This document shows, in pieces, positions 27,326-35,811 of a DNA stretch of 64,000 bases. Below the pieces are notes generated by a model. The model made no database searches. It worked only from the letters and a program-made list of their open reading frames with translations, and was not told the origin of the DNA. The stretch is from Micromonospora sp. WMMD980 (GTDB lineage: Bacteria; Actinomycetota; Actinomycetes; Mycobacteriales; Micromonosporaceae). The translations under genes and the position numbers were made by a program. The stretch covers positions 5,580,001-5,644,000 of the forward strand of contig NZ_JARUBE010000003.1 in the NCBI RefSeq assembly GCF_029626035.1. The letters are read 5' to 3'. How positions within the stretch are numbered: the first letter of the stretch is position 1; each line of letters begins with the position of its first letter.

Positions 27326-28104
27326 GCCGGGGCACCCAGCTGGCCGCGCAGGAACGCGATGTCGGATGCCTGCCCCTCGACGCCGCCCGGGGTCTCGACG
27401 ATCACCGGCGCGCCGGCCGCCCGGATCACCGCCACCAGCAGCTCGGGGTCGATCGTGCCACCGGTGAGGTTGTCATGGCGGTCCTGACCCGAGTCGAATG
27501 CGCCCTTGGAGTTGTTGGCGTGGATCAGGTCGATCCGGCCGGTGATCGCCTTCACCCGGTCGACCAGGCCCAGCAGCTCCTCGCCGCCGGCGTGGGCGTG
27601 GCAGGTGTCGAGGCAGAAGCCGACCTCGTGGTCACCGAGCGCGTCCCAGAGGCGGGCCAGCGCGTCGAGGTGCCGGGCGCAGGCGTTGTCTCCACCGGCG
27701 GTGTTCTCGATCAGCACCGGCAGCGGGAAGCCGCCGGAGTCGGCCGCGTACGCGAAGGTCTTGCGCCAGTTGTCGAAGCCCTTGGCGAGGTCGTCCCCGG
27801 CGTTGACGTGGCCGCCGTGCACGATCAGGCCGGTGGCGCCGACGGCCGCCGCGGCGGTGGCGTGGCCGAGGAGCAGTTTGCGGCTGGGGATGCGGATCCG
27901 GTTGTTGAGCGTGGCCACGTTGATCACGTACGGCGCGTGGACGTAGAGGGCGACGTCGGCCGCGCGCAGGCGTTCGGCGTCCTCGCGCGGCTTCGGGGCC
28001 TTCCAACCCTGTGGGTCGGCGAGGAAGAACTGCACCGCGTCCGCCTCCCGGGCGGCCGCCTCGGCCAGCGGGTCGGCCGGATCGACGTGGGCTCCGATAC
28101 GCAT
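27322..28104 (-). CDS. nfo: Endonuclease IV-like AP endonuclease (deoxyribonuclease IV)
   Basis: 260 residues with the TIM-barrel motifs of endonuclease [65 protein letters not shown]. These carry the trinuclear zinc ligands (His, Glu, Asp). It cleaves DNA at abasic sites in base-excision repair. TAGGCT at 28112-28117 (minus strand) puts the transcription start one base before the ATG. The downstream membrane protein is translationally coupled. Confidence 0.88.
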   Translation of the reverse strand: MRIGAHVDPADPLAEAAAREADAVQFFLADPQGWKAPKPREDAERLRAADVALYVHAPYVINVATLNNRIRIPSRKLLLGHATAAAAVGATGLIVHGGHVNAGDDLAKGFDNWRKTFAYAADSGGFPLPVLIENTAGGDNACARHLDALARLWDALGDHEVGFCLDTCHAHAGGEELLGLVDRVKAITGRIDLIHANNSKGAFDSGQDRHDNLTGGTIDPELLVAVIRAAGAPVIVETPGGVEGQASDIAFLRGQLGAPA

Positions 28105-28407
28105 GCAGGGCAGCCTACGTCGCGCCTGCGACGCGCGGCGCGCTCGCTCGCGGGGGGTCGCGGTCGAGGATGCGCGTCACCACCCGGCCCGGCGATCGTT
28201 GTCCGAGGTGGGATCGATGGTCGACGCTCCGCCCGGACATGGTCCACAGCATGGGACGGGTGAGGCAAGGCCCCCGGCAACGGGACGCCCCGCCGTGCGG
28301 CCCGGCACGACGGGGCGCGATCCGCCAGGCGGACGAATTCCTTCATTTCCCCCAACTGGTGACGAGGGCCGCTGTATGGTCACACCAGGTGACAACATGA
28401 TAAAGCT

Positions 28408-28549
28408 CCGCGGGGCGTCCTCGATCCAACCTCATCGGTGTGGTCGTTCCTCCCCAGGTCCCACCCAAGGAATGCGGACGGGACGCCCCGCGGCCCCGTG
28501 GACAGGGGCCCACCTTCTCGGCGCGCGACGCCGGAGGTGGGCCCCTGTC
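28408..28549 (+). other. Strongly structured intergenic block, candidate non-coding RNA
   Basis: In the 616-bp gap between nfo and rpsF, a 13-bp inverted repeat (28408-28420 with 28481-28493, 60-nt loop) is followed by a perfect 15-bp hairpin (28501-28515 with 28535-28549). Both genes read away from this block, so neither needs a terminator here. No convincing reading frame or clear promoter was seen; an AT-richer stretch with TATGGT (28375) and GATAAA lies just before it. Confidence 0.45.
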
Positions 28550-28603
28550 ACCGCCTCCGGGGCCACCCGGACCACCGGCCCCGGCATGATCGTCCGGACC
28601 GGC

Positions 28604-28710
28604 TATCCTGGTCCGGTTGTCCGCGTCCGGCCGGGTTCCCCCGGCACCGGCGGGCAACGACGCACGACCTCCTGCCACGGAAGGACCGTGGCCGCCTAGC
28701 CCACAGGAGG
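28604..28710 (+). promoter_or_regulatory. rpsF promoter and autoregulatory leader that pairs with the Shine-Dalgarno
   Basis: TATCCT at 28604-28609 is a candidate -10 box. Further on, CCTCCTG (28668-28674) is complementary to CAGGAGG (28704-28710), which contains the rpsF ribosome-binding site, and encloses a perfect CCACGG-AAGGA-CCGTGG hairpin (28675-28691) plus an unpaired strand starting CCG. This arrangement resembles the leader bound by the S6:S18 complex in other bacteria. Confidence 0.55.
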
Positions 28711-28720
28711 TGAGCACGTC

Positions 28721-29011
28721 TTGCGTCACTATGAAGTCATGGTGATCCTCGATCCCAGCCTCGAGGAGCGCACCGTCGCCCCGTCTCTCGACACGTACCT
28801 GAACGTGATCCGGACCGCGGGTGGCTCGGTGGAGAAGACCGACGTGTGGGGCCGCCGGCGCCTCGCGTACGAGATCAACAAAAAGGCCGAGGGCATCTAC
28901 GCCGTCGTCGACCTCCAGGCGACGCCGGAGGCCGTGGCCGAGCTGGACCGTCAGCTCCGACTCAACGAGTCGGTGCTGCGCACCAAGGTCATTCGCCCGG
29001 AGATGCGCTGA
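28721..29011 (+). CDS. rpsF: 30S ribosomal protein bS6
   Basis: 96 residues, normal length ([17 protein letters not shown]..., ENSVLRTKV-like C-terminus). It binds the 30S platform together with S18. The start codon is TTG, with a strong AGGAGGTGA upstream; the leader can sequester that site. First gene of rpsF-ssb-rpsR-rplI. Confidence 0.97.
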   Translation: MRHYEVMVILDPSLEERTVAPSLDTYLNVIRTAGGSVEKTDVWGRRRLAYEINKKAEGIYAVVDLQATPEAVAELDRQLRLNESVLRTKVIRPEMR

Positions 29012-29109
29012 GCATCTAGACCCGGCACGTCCGGATCAAGCCTCATCCGCGCTGTCGGAGGGCTCTGAGAGCCTGTACGGCACAACGATGAGTGCGCGAG
29101 GAGATGGTC

Positions 29110-29628
29110 ATGGCAGGAGACACCACCATCACGGTCATCGGCAACCTGACCGATGACCCCGAGTTGCGGTTCACCCCCTCCGGTGCCGCGGTCGCCAAGT
29201 TCCGGGTCGCTTCGACGCCCCGGTTCATGGACAAGGCGTCCGGCGAGTGGAAGGACGGCGAGCCGCTGTTCCTCTCGTGCACGGTCTGGCGCCAGGCCGC
29301 CGAGAACGTCGCCGAGTCGCTGCAGCGCGGCGCCCGGGTGATCGTGTCCGGCCGGCTGCGTCAGCGGTCGTACGAGACCCGCGAGGGTGAGAAGCGCACC
29401 GTCATCGAGCTGGAGGTCGACGAGATCGGCCCGTCCCTGCGCTACGCCACGGCGAAGGTGCAGAAGATGTCCCGCTCCGGTGGCGGAGGCGGCGGCTTCG
29501 GCGGTGGTGGCGGTGGTGGCCAGGGCGGCGGCGGAGGCAACTTCGACGACCCCTGGGCCTCGGCTGCCCCGGCCCCCTCCCGCGCTGGTTCGGGCGGCGG
29601 AAACTTCGACGAGGAGCCCCCGTTCTGA
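29110..29628 (+). CDS. ssb: Single-stranded DNA-binding protein
   Basis: 172 residues: N-terminal OB fold ([35 protein letters not shown]), a Gly-rich linker and the acidic DEEPPF tip that recruits replication and repair partners. It coats single-stranded DNA at forks. The ATG at 29110 is used because GAGGAG lies six bases before it; an ATG six bases earlier is also in frame. Confidence 0.97.
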   Translation: MAGDTTITVIGNLTDDPELRFTPSGAAVAKFRVASTPRFMDKASGEWKDGEPLFLSCTVWRQAAENVAESLQRGARVIVSGRLRQRSYETREGEKRTVIELEVDEIGPSLRYATAKVQKMSRSGGGGGGFGGGGGGGQGGGGGNFDDPWASAAPAPSRAGSGGGNFDEEPPF

Positions 29629-29669
29629 TGGCGCCGAGCGCCCGCGATCGCAAACCAGGAGCAAGAGCA

Positions 29670-29909
29670 ATGGCGAAGGCTGCGGCACTGCGCAAGCCGA
29701 AGAAGAAGGTGAACCCGCTCGACAAGGACGGGATCACCTATATCGATTACAAGGACACCGCGCTGCTGCGCAAGTTCATCTCCGACCGCGGCAAGATCCG
29801 CGCTCGACGGGTGACCGGCGTGACCTCGCAGCAGCAGCGGCAGATCGCCCGTGCGGTCAAGAACGCCCGCGAGATGGCGCTCCTGCCGTACACGGCCACG
29901 GCACGCTGA
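29670..29909 (+). CDS. rpsR: 30S ribosomal protein bS18
   Basis: 79 residues with the conserved core [20 protein letters not shown] and [22 protein letters not shown]. The ATG at 29670 follows AGGAG; an in-frame extension to 29628 has no comparable signal. S18 partners S6 on the platform. No CxxC zinc motif is present, so this is the zinc-independent (C-) form. Confidence 0.96.
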   Translation: MAKAAALRKPKKKVNPLDKDGITYIDYKDTALLRKFISDRGKIRARRVTGVTSQQQRQIARAVKNAREMALLPYTATAR

Positions 29910-29923
29910 GGGGAGGCACGGAC

Positions 29924-30370
29924 ATGAAGATCATCCTTACCCAGGAGGTGTCCGGCCTCGGCTCTCCGGGCGACATCGTCGAGGTGAAGGACGGCTTCGG
30001 CCGTAACTACCTGCTGCCGCAGGGCTTCGCGATCGCCTGGACCAAGGGCGCCGAGAAGCAGGTCACGGTCATCAAGCGGGCCCGCTCGGCCCGCGAGGTC
30101 CGCGACCTCGACCACGCCAACGAGATCAAGGGCCAGCTCGAGGGCCTGAAGGTCAACCTCAAGGCCCGCGCCGGCGACGGCGGCCGGCTCTTCGGCTCGG
30201 TCACCCCGGCCGAGATCGTCGACGCCGTCAAGGCGGCCGGCGGTCCGGCCCTGGACCGTCGTCGGCTGGAGACGCCCGGCCACATCAAGTCGCTCGGCGC
30301 CTACCCGGTCAGCATCCGGCTGCACCCCGAGGTGACCGCCAAGTTCGACCTGAACGTGGTCAAGGGCTGA
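29924..30370 (+). CDS. rplI: 50S ribosomal protein bL9
   Basis: 148 residues: the N-terminal RNA-binding domain ([36 protein letters not shown]), the long connecting helix and the C-terminal domain ([14 protein letters not shown]). GGGGAGG precedes the ATG. Last gene of the ribosomal operon, followed by a strong terminator. Confidence 0.97.
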   Translation: MKIILTQEVSGLGSPGDIVEVKDGFGRNYLLPQGFAIAWTKGAEKQVTVIKRARSAREVRDLDHANEIKGQLEGLKVNLKARAGDGGRLFGSVTPAEIVDAVKAAGGPALDRRRLETPGHIKSLGAYPVSIRLHPEVTAKFDLNVVKG

Positions 30371-30387
30371 CACCCACCGCACCACGG

Positions 30388-30421
30388 AAGGGCCCGCACC
30401 GGACAACCGGTGCGGGCCCTT
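30388..30421 (+). terminator. Terminator of the rpsF-rplI operon
   Basis: A perfect 15-bp stem (30388-30402 with 30407-30421) with an ACAA loop and a short T run lies 17 bases after the rplI stop. It may also serve the convergent membrane protein gene. Confidence 0.9.
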
Positions 30422-30435
30422 TCCGCATGTGCGCG

Positions 30436-31950
30436 TCAGCCGATCGCCTGGCCGGTCACCGCGCTGATCACCACCGTGGACAGGCCCCCACCGACCACGG
30501 CCGCGGCCAACGCCACGGTCGCCGACCGCCACGTCGTCCCGACCTGGCGCAGCAGCACCGCCACCACGAGACTGCTCACCAGCGCCAGCCCGTACCGCGG
30601 CGCCGCCGCCGACAGCGACGCGAACGCGTGCGCCCGGGACGAGTCGCAACCGCCGCCGCTGATGTCGGTGACGCACCCCGGCGGAGCCTGCCCGTCCAGG
30701 AACACCAGACCCAGGAAGAGCAGCGCCGCCGGCACCAGATAACAGGCCGCCGTGTAGACCAACGGTCGCAGCGGACCACCCGGATCCGGGTCCAGCAGGT
30801 CGTCCTCCAACCGCCGGCCCCACGAGCCGCCGCCGATCGTGTCCATCCCCCGCCGCAACGCCGACCCGCCCGAACCGACCGGCTCCACCGGCCGGCGACG
30901 GGGCGCGGCCCGCGGACGCGGAGCGGGGTACGCCACCATCGGTGACCGCGGCGCCGACGTCGGCGTCTCCATCCAACGCGGATCATCGCCCGCCAGGCGG
31001 GTGCCCGACCAGAACTCCTCGACCTGCTCCGGCGAGGCCCAACCCTCCCGGACCGGCGGAGTCGTCCGGTCCCACGGGTCGACCGCCGGGTAACGGTCAC
31101 CGGTGTCCCGAACCCGGTCGAGGTGGCCGGTGTCGGTGAACCGGTCCCACTGGCCGGTGTGCTCCGTCCGGTCCCACCGGTCCTCCGTGCGCTCCCACCC
31201 GCCCCCGGAGGTGGCCCGACCCCACGCGTGCACGCCCGACGCGTCCCACGGGTCGACCGCCGGCTGCGCCACCGGTGCCGGCTCGGCCGCCCGGCCCCGC
31301 TCCCACGGATCGACCGCGGGCGGTGGCCAGGAGGAGTGCGACGTCGACCGGCGGCTGCGCCGCGGCGGGCGGTCCGCCTCCCACCCGTCGGCGGTGTCAC
31401 CCGCGGGGCTCGCCTGCTCGGGCAGCCCCGACCAGGTCACCTCCGGCCTGCGGGTCGCCGCCCGGCGCGGCCGGCTGCGCGGGGCCGTGCCGGACACCGG
31501 CTCGTCCTCACCGTCGGCCCGCCTGCTCCCGACGTATCCCCGCTCCTGCGGGGCGTCCAGGGTCCACTCGGCGGTGTGGTCCGACACCGGCCCGGCGCCG
31601 ATGGCCCGCAGCCCGCGCCGGTCGTCGTCGTCCCGACGTCGGCCGACGTCGGCCGGCCAGCCACCGCCCGAGGACGGCGACCCGACCTCGGCGTCGTCTT
31701 CGTCGTCCGGGGCGGCGTGACGACCGCCGCCGTCGGCGCGGCTGATCCCCGATTCGACCGCCCAGCGTGGAAGGTAGGCGTCCACCGGCTCGTCCTGGCC
31801 ACGCTCGATCGCCCGTCGCCGGCTCGGAGTGCGATGGCGCTCCGGCGCGTACGAGTCGGCAGCACGCGGACCGGCGGAGGTGTCCCAGGAACCGCCCTGC
31901 CGGCGCTCGCGCGGGGTGTCCTCCCCGCCTGCCCAGTCCCGGTGTCTCAC
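30436..31950 (-). CDS. Hypothetical protein with disordered WDR-rich N-terminus and C-terminal membrane domain
   Basis: 504 residues. The first ~370 are low complexity, rich in Arg, Asp, Gly, Pro and Trp, with repeated VDPW(D/E) and DRxxDTG units (VDPWER, VDPWDA, VDPWDR). The last ~120 hold three or four membrane helices (LVYTAACYLVPAALLFLGLVF, ... YGLALVSSLVVAVLL, VALAAAVVGGGLSTVVISAV) around an outer loop with two cysteines (PPGCVTDISGGGCD). The GTG at 31950 is chosen as the start; the frame extends to 32040. Function unknown. It diverges from dnaB. Confidence 0.7.
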   Translation of the reverse strand: MRHRDWAGGEDTPRERRQGGSWDTSAGPRAADSYAPERHRTPSRRRAIERGQDEPVDAYLPRWAVESGISRADGGGRHAAPDDEDDAEVGSPSSGGGWPADVGRRRDDDDRRGLRAIGAGPVSDHTAEWTLDAPQERGYVGSRRADGEDEPVSGTAPRSRPRRAATRRPEVTWSGLPEQASPAGDTADGWEADRPPRRSRRSTSHSSWPPPAVDPWERGRAAEPAPVAQPAVDPWDASGVHAWGRATSGGGWERTEDRWDRTEHTGQWDRFTDTGHLDRVRDTGDRYPAVDPWDRTTPPVREGWASPEQVEEFWSGTRLAGDDPRWMETPTSAPRSPMVAYPAPRPRAAPRRRPVEPVGSGGSALRRGMDTIGGGSWGRRLEDDLLDPDPGGPLRPLVYTAACYLVPAALLFLGLVFLDGQAPPGCVTDISGGGCDSSRAHAFASLSAAAPRYGLALVSSLVVAVLLRQVGTTWRSATVALAAAVVGGGLSTVVISAVTGQAIG

Positions 31951-32060
31951 GGCCGGAGCGTGACCCTTCTCAACCCGAAAGTGCAACCCGCTGTCAAGGT
32001 GCAGCCGTTCGCAGCGATAGTACGGGACGAACGGCGGCAAGGCTCCACCTGAAATCTTCC

Positions 32061-32176
32061 GTCCACAGGGTGGGGATGGGAAAAGCCCAGGTCAGGAGCG
32101 ATAGGCCCGGAATTCCCCATCACTTTTCCACACCCTGTGCACACCCTGCGCACATGCCGGCCCGCCTGCGTCCACA
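32061..32176 (+). promoter_or_regulatory. Cluster of DnaA-box-like sites upstream of dnaB
   Basis: The 393-bp gap 31951-32343 holds GTCCACAG (32061-32068), TTTTCCACA (32124-32132, one mismatch to TTATCCACA) and GCGTCCACA (32168-32176). TATCGT near 32230 could be a -10 box. DnaA control of dnaB is plausible but only partly supported, because no site is a perfect match. Confidence 0.35.
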
Positions 32177-32343
32177 GGTTGTCCCGAGGCTCGTCCACCG
32201 GCCCTGTTGGTGGCTGACCTCGGGTTCCGTATCGTGGCCAACGACCGCCGGGCGATGACCCCCGATCGACCGGAGGGTCGGCGGAAGTTGTCATACCCCG
32301 GCGATAGAGCTGGACTCGATCCGACGCAGCAAGGGGGGAACCC

Positions 32344-35025
32344 GTGTCGGTCACCGACGAAACGCGCGCGGAACGGGCCGGGGGGCCGCCGTCCGAGCCG
32401 CCGCGCCGGGACGCTTCCTTCGAGAAGACCCCACCCCAGGACGTCGCCGCCGAGCAGTGCGTCCTCGGCGGCATGCTGCTCTCCAAGGACGCCATCGCGG
32501 ACGTCGTGGAGATCCTCAAGACCAACGACTTCTACCGCCCGGTGCACGCCACCGTCTTCGACGCGATCCTCGACATCTACGGCCGCGGGGAGCCGGCCGA
32601 CCCGATCACCGTGGCGGCGGCGCTGGCCGACTCCGGCGACCTCGCCCGCATCGGCGGTGCTCCCTACCTGCACACCCTGATCGCCAGCGTGCCCACCGCC
32701 GCCAACGCCGCCTACTACGCCCGCATCGTCGGCGAGCGGGCCGTGCTCCGCCGGCTGGTCGAGGCCGGCACCCGGATCGTGCAGCTCGGTTACGGCACCG
32801 GCCCGAGCGGCAGCCGCGACGTGGACGACATCGTCGACCTCGCGCAGCAGGCCGTCTACGAGATCACCGAAAAGCGGGTCAGTGAGGATTTCGCCGTCCT
32901 GGCCGACATGCTCCAGCCGACGCTTGACGAGATCGAGGCGGTCGGTGCCCAGGGCGGGGTGATGACCGGCGTGCCGACCGGCTTCACCGACCTCGACCGA
33001 CTGCTCAACGGCCTGCACGCCGGGCAATTGATCATCGTGGCCGGCCGGCCTGGTTTGGGCAAATCGACCGCTTCTATGGACTTTGCCAGAAATGCCGCGA
33101 TTCGCGCCAACCAGGCCGCGGCCATCTTCTCGCTGGAGATGAGCAAGGTCGAGATCGTCATGCGACTCCTCTCGGCCGAGGCGCGGGTGCCGCTGCACGT
33201 GCTGCGCAGTGGGCAGCTCTCCGACGACGACTGGACCAAGCTGGCCCGTTGCATGGGAGAGATCAGCGAGGCGCCGCTCTTCGTCGACGACACCCCGAGC
33301 ATGAACCTGATGGAGATCCGGGCGAAGGCGCGCCGGCTTAAGCAGAAGCACGACCTGAAGCTGATCGTCGTCGACTATCTCCAGCTGATGACGTCGCCGA
33401 AGCGCACCGAGAGCCGGCAGCAGGAGGTCGCGGACCTGTCCCGTGGCCTGAAGCTGCTGGCCAAGGAGGTCGAGTGCCCGGTGATCGCGGTCAGTCAGCT
33501 GAACCGTGGTCCCGAGCAGCGTACCGACAAGCGTCCGCAGTTGTCCGACCTGCGTGAATCAGGCTGCCTCACGGCGGAGACGAGACTCATCAGGGCGGAC
33601 AACAACTCAGAGGTGACGCTCGGCGAGCTGATCGCCAACCAGGCGAAGGACATCCCGGTATGGGCCTTGGACGAGAGTCTTCGTTACACGGCCCGGACGC
33701 TCACCCACGCTTTCCCCAGTGGAACGCGTGAGGTGTTCCGGATGACCCTCGCTTCCGGAAAGCAGATCGAGGCCACGGCGAATCATCCTTTCCTCACGTT
33801 CGGCGGTTGGATGCCGTTGGCTGAACTCACGACGGGAGCGAGGATCGCTGCTCCCCGGCACATCCCGCCGCCACTGGCCGTCCAGCCCTGGGACGAATCG
33901 GAGCTGATCCTGCTGGCCCACCTGCTCGGCGACGGCTCGTTCGTCCGACGCCAGCCGATCCGCTACGCCAGCTGCGACGAGGCGAACCTGGCAGTCGTGG
34001 CGGAGGCCGCCAGGTACTTCGGGATCACGGCCGTGCGGGACGACTACGCGGCTGCGAAGGTGACCACTCTCCGCCTACCGGCACCCTTCCGACTCGCCCG
34101 AGGGCGGCGGAACCCGATCGCTGAGTGGCTGGACGGGTTCGGGTTGTTCGGGCTCCGCTCCCACGAGAAGTTCGTGCCCGGGGCGGTGTTCGGCTTGCCG
34201 AAGGAGCAGATCACCCTCTTCCTGCGGCACCTTTGGGCCACTGACGGGTCTGTGACCGTGAACAAGTCCGGTCGAGGGGGACGCGTCTACTTCTCCTCCA
34301 CCTCGCGGCGGATGCTCGAGGACATCTCGCGCCTGTTGCTCCGCTACGGGATCTCAGCGCGACTCAAGCAGGTCCCGGTGGCCCGGCACCGGCCGCAGTA
34401 CACACTCGATGTTTCCGGTCGAGACGACCAGCTCCGTTTCCTTCGTGAGATCGGTGTGCACGGTGAGCGCGCCGGCGGTTGCGCGGCGCTGCTGTTGAGT
34501 CTCGAAGGCCTGGTGAGCAACCCGAACGTGGACACTGTGCCCCGGGAGGTGTGGACGCGGGTACGCGAGGTGCTGGCTGAGCGAAGGATGAGCCATCGAG
34601 AGTTCGCGGCGGCGGTCGGCACCAAGTTCTGCGGCAGCACGATGTGGAAGCGCGCCCCCAGTCGGTCGCGCCTTGCCAAGATCGCCTCGGTCCTCGACGC
34701 TGCCGACCTGGATCTTCACGCGACGAACGACGTCTTCTGGGACGAGATCGTCTCGATCGAACCAGCTGGCGAGATGGACGTCTACGACGCGACGGTGCTC
34801 GGCACGCACAACTTCATCGCCAATGGCATCGCCGCCCACAACTCGATCGAGCAGGATGCCGACGTCGTCATCCTGCTGCACCGCGATGATTATTACGATA
34901 AGGAATCGCCCAGAGCGGGCGAAGCAGACTTTATTGTTGCCAAGCATCGAAATGGCCCCACGGACACGGTGACGGTCGCGGCCCAGCTGCACCTGTCGCG
35001 CTTCGTGGACATGGCCATCGTCTGA
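32344..35025 (+). CDS. dnaB: Replicative DNA helicase DnaB, intein-containing precursor
   Basis: 893 codons; removing a 426-residue intein (residues 408-833) leaves a 467-residue helicase, the usual size. The N-terminal domain (DVAAEQCVLGGMLLS) binds primase; the RecA-like domain has Walker A GRPGLGKS, Walker B LIVVDYLQLM, and after the intein SIEQDADVVILLHRDDYY and FIVAKHRNGP. The intein lies after DLRESG, the same site as in the Synechocystis DnaB intein. AAGGGGGG precedes the GTG start. Two stretches with A/T-ending codons stand out, around Walker A (33025-33110) and just after the intein (34855-34960). Confidence 0.97.
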   Translation: MSVTDETRAERAGGPPSEPPRRDASFEKTPPQDVAAEQCVLGGMLLSKDAIADVVEILKTNDFYRPVHATVFDAILDIYGRGEPADPITVAAALADSGDLARIGGAPYLHTLIASVPTAANAAYYARIVGERAVLRRLVEAGTRIVQLGYGTGPSGSRDVDDIVDLAQQAVYEITEKRVSEDFAVLADMLQPTLDEIEAVGAQGGVMTGVPTGFTDLDRLLNGLHAGQLIIVAGRPGLGKSTASMDFARNAAIRANQAAAIFSLEMSKVEIVMRLLSAEARVPLHVLRSGQLSDDDWTKLARCMGEISEAPLFVDDTPSMNLMEIRAKARRLKQKHDLKLIVVDYLQLMTSPKRTESRQQEVADLSRGLKLLAKEVECPVIAVSQLNRGPEQRTDKRPQLSDLRESGCLTAETRLIRADNNSEVTLGELIANQAKDIPVWALDESLRYTARTLTHAFPSGTREVFRMTLASGKQIEATANHPFLTFGGWMPLAELTTGARIAAPRHIPPPLAVQPWDESELILLAHLLGDGSFVRRQPIRYASCDEANLAVVAEAARYFGITAVRDDYAAAKVTTLRLPAPFRLARGRRNPIAEWLDGFGLFGLRSHEKFVPGAVFGLPKEQITLFLRHLWATDGSVTVNKSGRGGRVYFSSTSRRMLEDISRLLLRYGISARLKQVPVARHRPQYTLDVSGRDDQLRFLREIGVHGERAGGCAALLLSLEGLVSNPNVDTVPREVWTRVREVLAERRMSHREFAAAVGTKFCGSTMWKRAPSRSRLAKIASVLDAADLDLHATNDVFWDEIVSIEPAGEMDVYDATVLGTHNFIANGIAAHNSIEQDADVVILLHRDDYYDKESPRAGEADFIVAKHRNGPTDTVTVAAQLHLSRFVDMAIV
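33565..34842 (+). mobile_element. DnaB intein with LAGLIDADG homing endonuclease (426 residues)
   Basis: Splicing motifs are complete: Cys1 (CLTAETRLI), block B with TANHPF, a C-terminal block VYDATVLGTHNFIANG and the final His-Asn, followed by Ser+1 of the extein. Between them are two dodecapeptide motifs, LLAHLLGDGS and LRHLWATDGS, each keeping its catalytic Asp, so the homing endonuclease may be active. The insertion point (DLRESG / SIEQD) corresponds to the classical dnaB-b site. Confidence 0.95.
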
Positions 35026-35031
35026 GCCCGG

Positions 35032-35715
35032 TCAGCCCAGCAGCGGGAACCAGCCCGCCGCCTCGCCCAGCTCGAACCGGTCCCGGTCGGTCAGCGGCAC
35101 CCGCCCGGTGGCCTTGAGCAGATACTCATGGTCGTCCCACGCGGCTGGGCGCACCGCCTCGTCGGGCAGCAGGCCGTCCATCGTGGTCACCGCCACCCGG
35201 GTCGGGTCGGCCGCCGGCCGCGGCGCGTCCGGCAGGTCCACCACCAGGTCGAGGTGATGCACCACCGCCTCGGTGGTCAGGGTGGCGAGCAGATCGGGTA
35301 CGCGCAGCACGTGCCCCTGGGTGGCGACGTGCCCGCCGGGGTCCGCGGCGGCAGCCGCGCGGGCCGCGGCCGGGGCGGTGTCGGACCAGATCCGCACCAC
35401 CCCGGTCGGCCGGTCGAAGGCGGCGGCCGACCGGCGCGCCCACCACGCGTGCCTGGCGTCGGCCCCGTCGTCGCCGCCCGGGGGGAACGCCCGCCAGTAG
35501 CTGACGTCGTCCACGTCGGCGGGGCCGGGCGCCGGGCTGGCCAGGGCGACAAGCGCACGCTGGGCGTCGCAGAGCACGTGGAAGAGCAGGTCGGCGACGA
35601 GCCAGCCGCGACACCGGGTGGGCCGTTGCAGGTCGGCGTCGTCGAGCGGGGCGACGACCGCGGTGATGCCGTCGTAGGCCTGGGCCAGCGCCTCGTGCTG
35701 CCGGATCGGGCTCAT
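35032..35715 (-). CDS. Maleylpyruvate isomerase-like mycothiol-dependent protein (DinB fold)
   Basis: 227 residues. N-terminal helical-bundle DinB/MDMPI domain: the segments ADLQRPTRCRGWLVADLLFHVLCDAQRAL and TTEAVVHHLDLVVDLP place His residues as in the metal site of mycothiol-dependent maleylpyruvate isomerases. Substrate unknown; many actinobacterial paralogues handle thiol adducts. The ATG at 35715 is preferred over an in-frame ATG at 35751 that abuts an intergenic repeat. Confidence 0.78.
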   Translation of the reverse strand: MSPIRQHEALAQAYDGITAVVAPLDDADLQRPTRCRGWLVADLLFHVLCDAQRALVALASPAPGPADVDDVSYWRAFPPGGDDGADARHAWWARRSAAAFDRPTGVVRIWSDTAPAAARAAAAADPGGHVATQGHVLRVPDLLATLTTEAVVHHLDLVVDLPDAPRPAADPTRVAVTTMDGLLPDEAVRPAAWDDHEYLLKATGRVPLTDRDRFELGEAAGWFPLLG

Positions 35716-35751
35716 GCGGTGCAGCCTGCCACGGCGCGCGACGGTCGGCAT

Positions 35752-35805
35752 GGTGAGAAGGGGCCCCTTCTATCGCCCAGGCGTTAACAAGGGGCCCCTC
35801 CTTAC
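35752..35805. repeat. Dispersed intergenic repeat, copy 1 (two GGGGCCCC palindromes)
   Basis: Starts GGTGAGAAGGGGCCCC and contains CAGGCGTTAACAAGGGGCCCC. It matches the copy at 51033-51084 over nearly the whole length, including the GGCGTTAA centre. Each copy fills a short intergenic gap. Confidence 0.85.
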
Positions 35806-35811
35806 ACGCAA

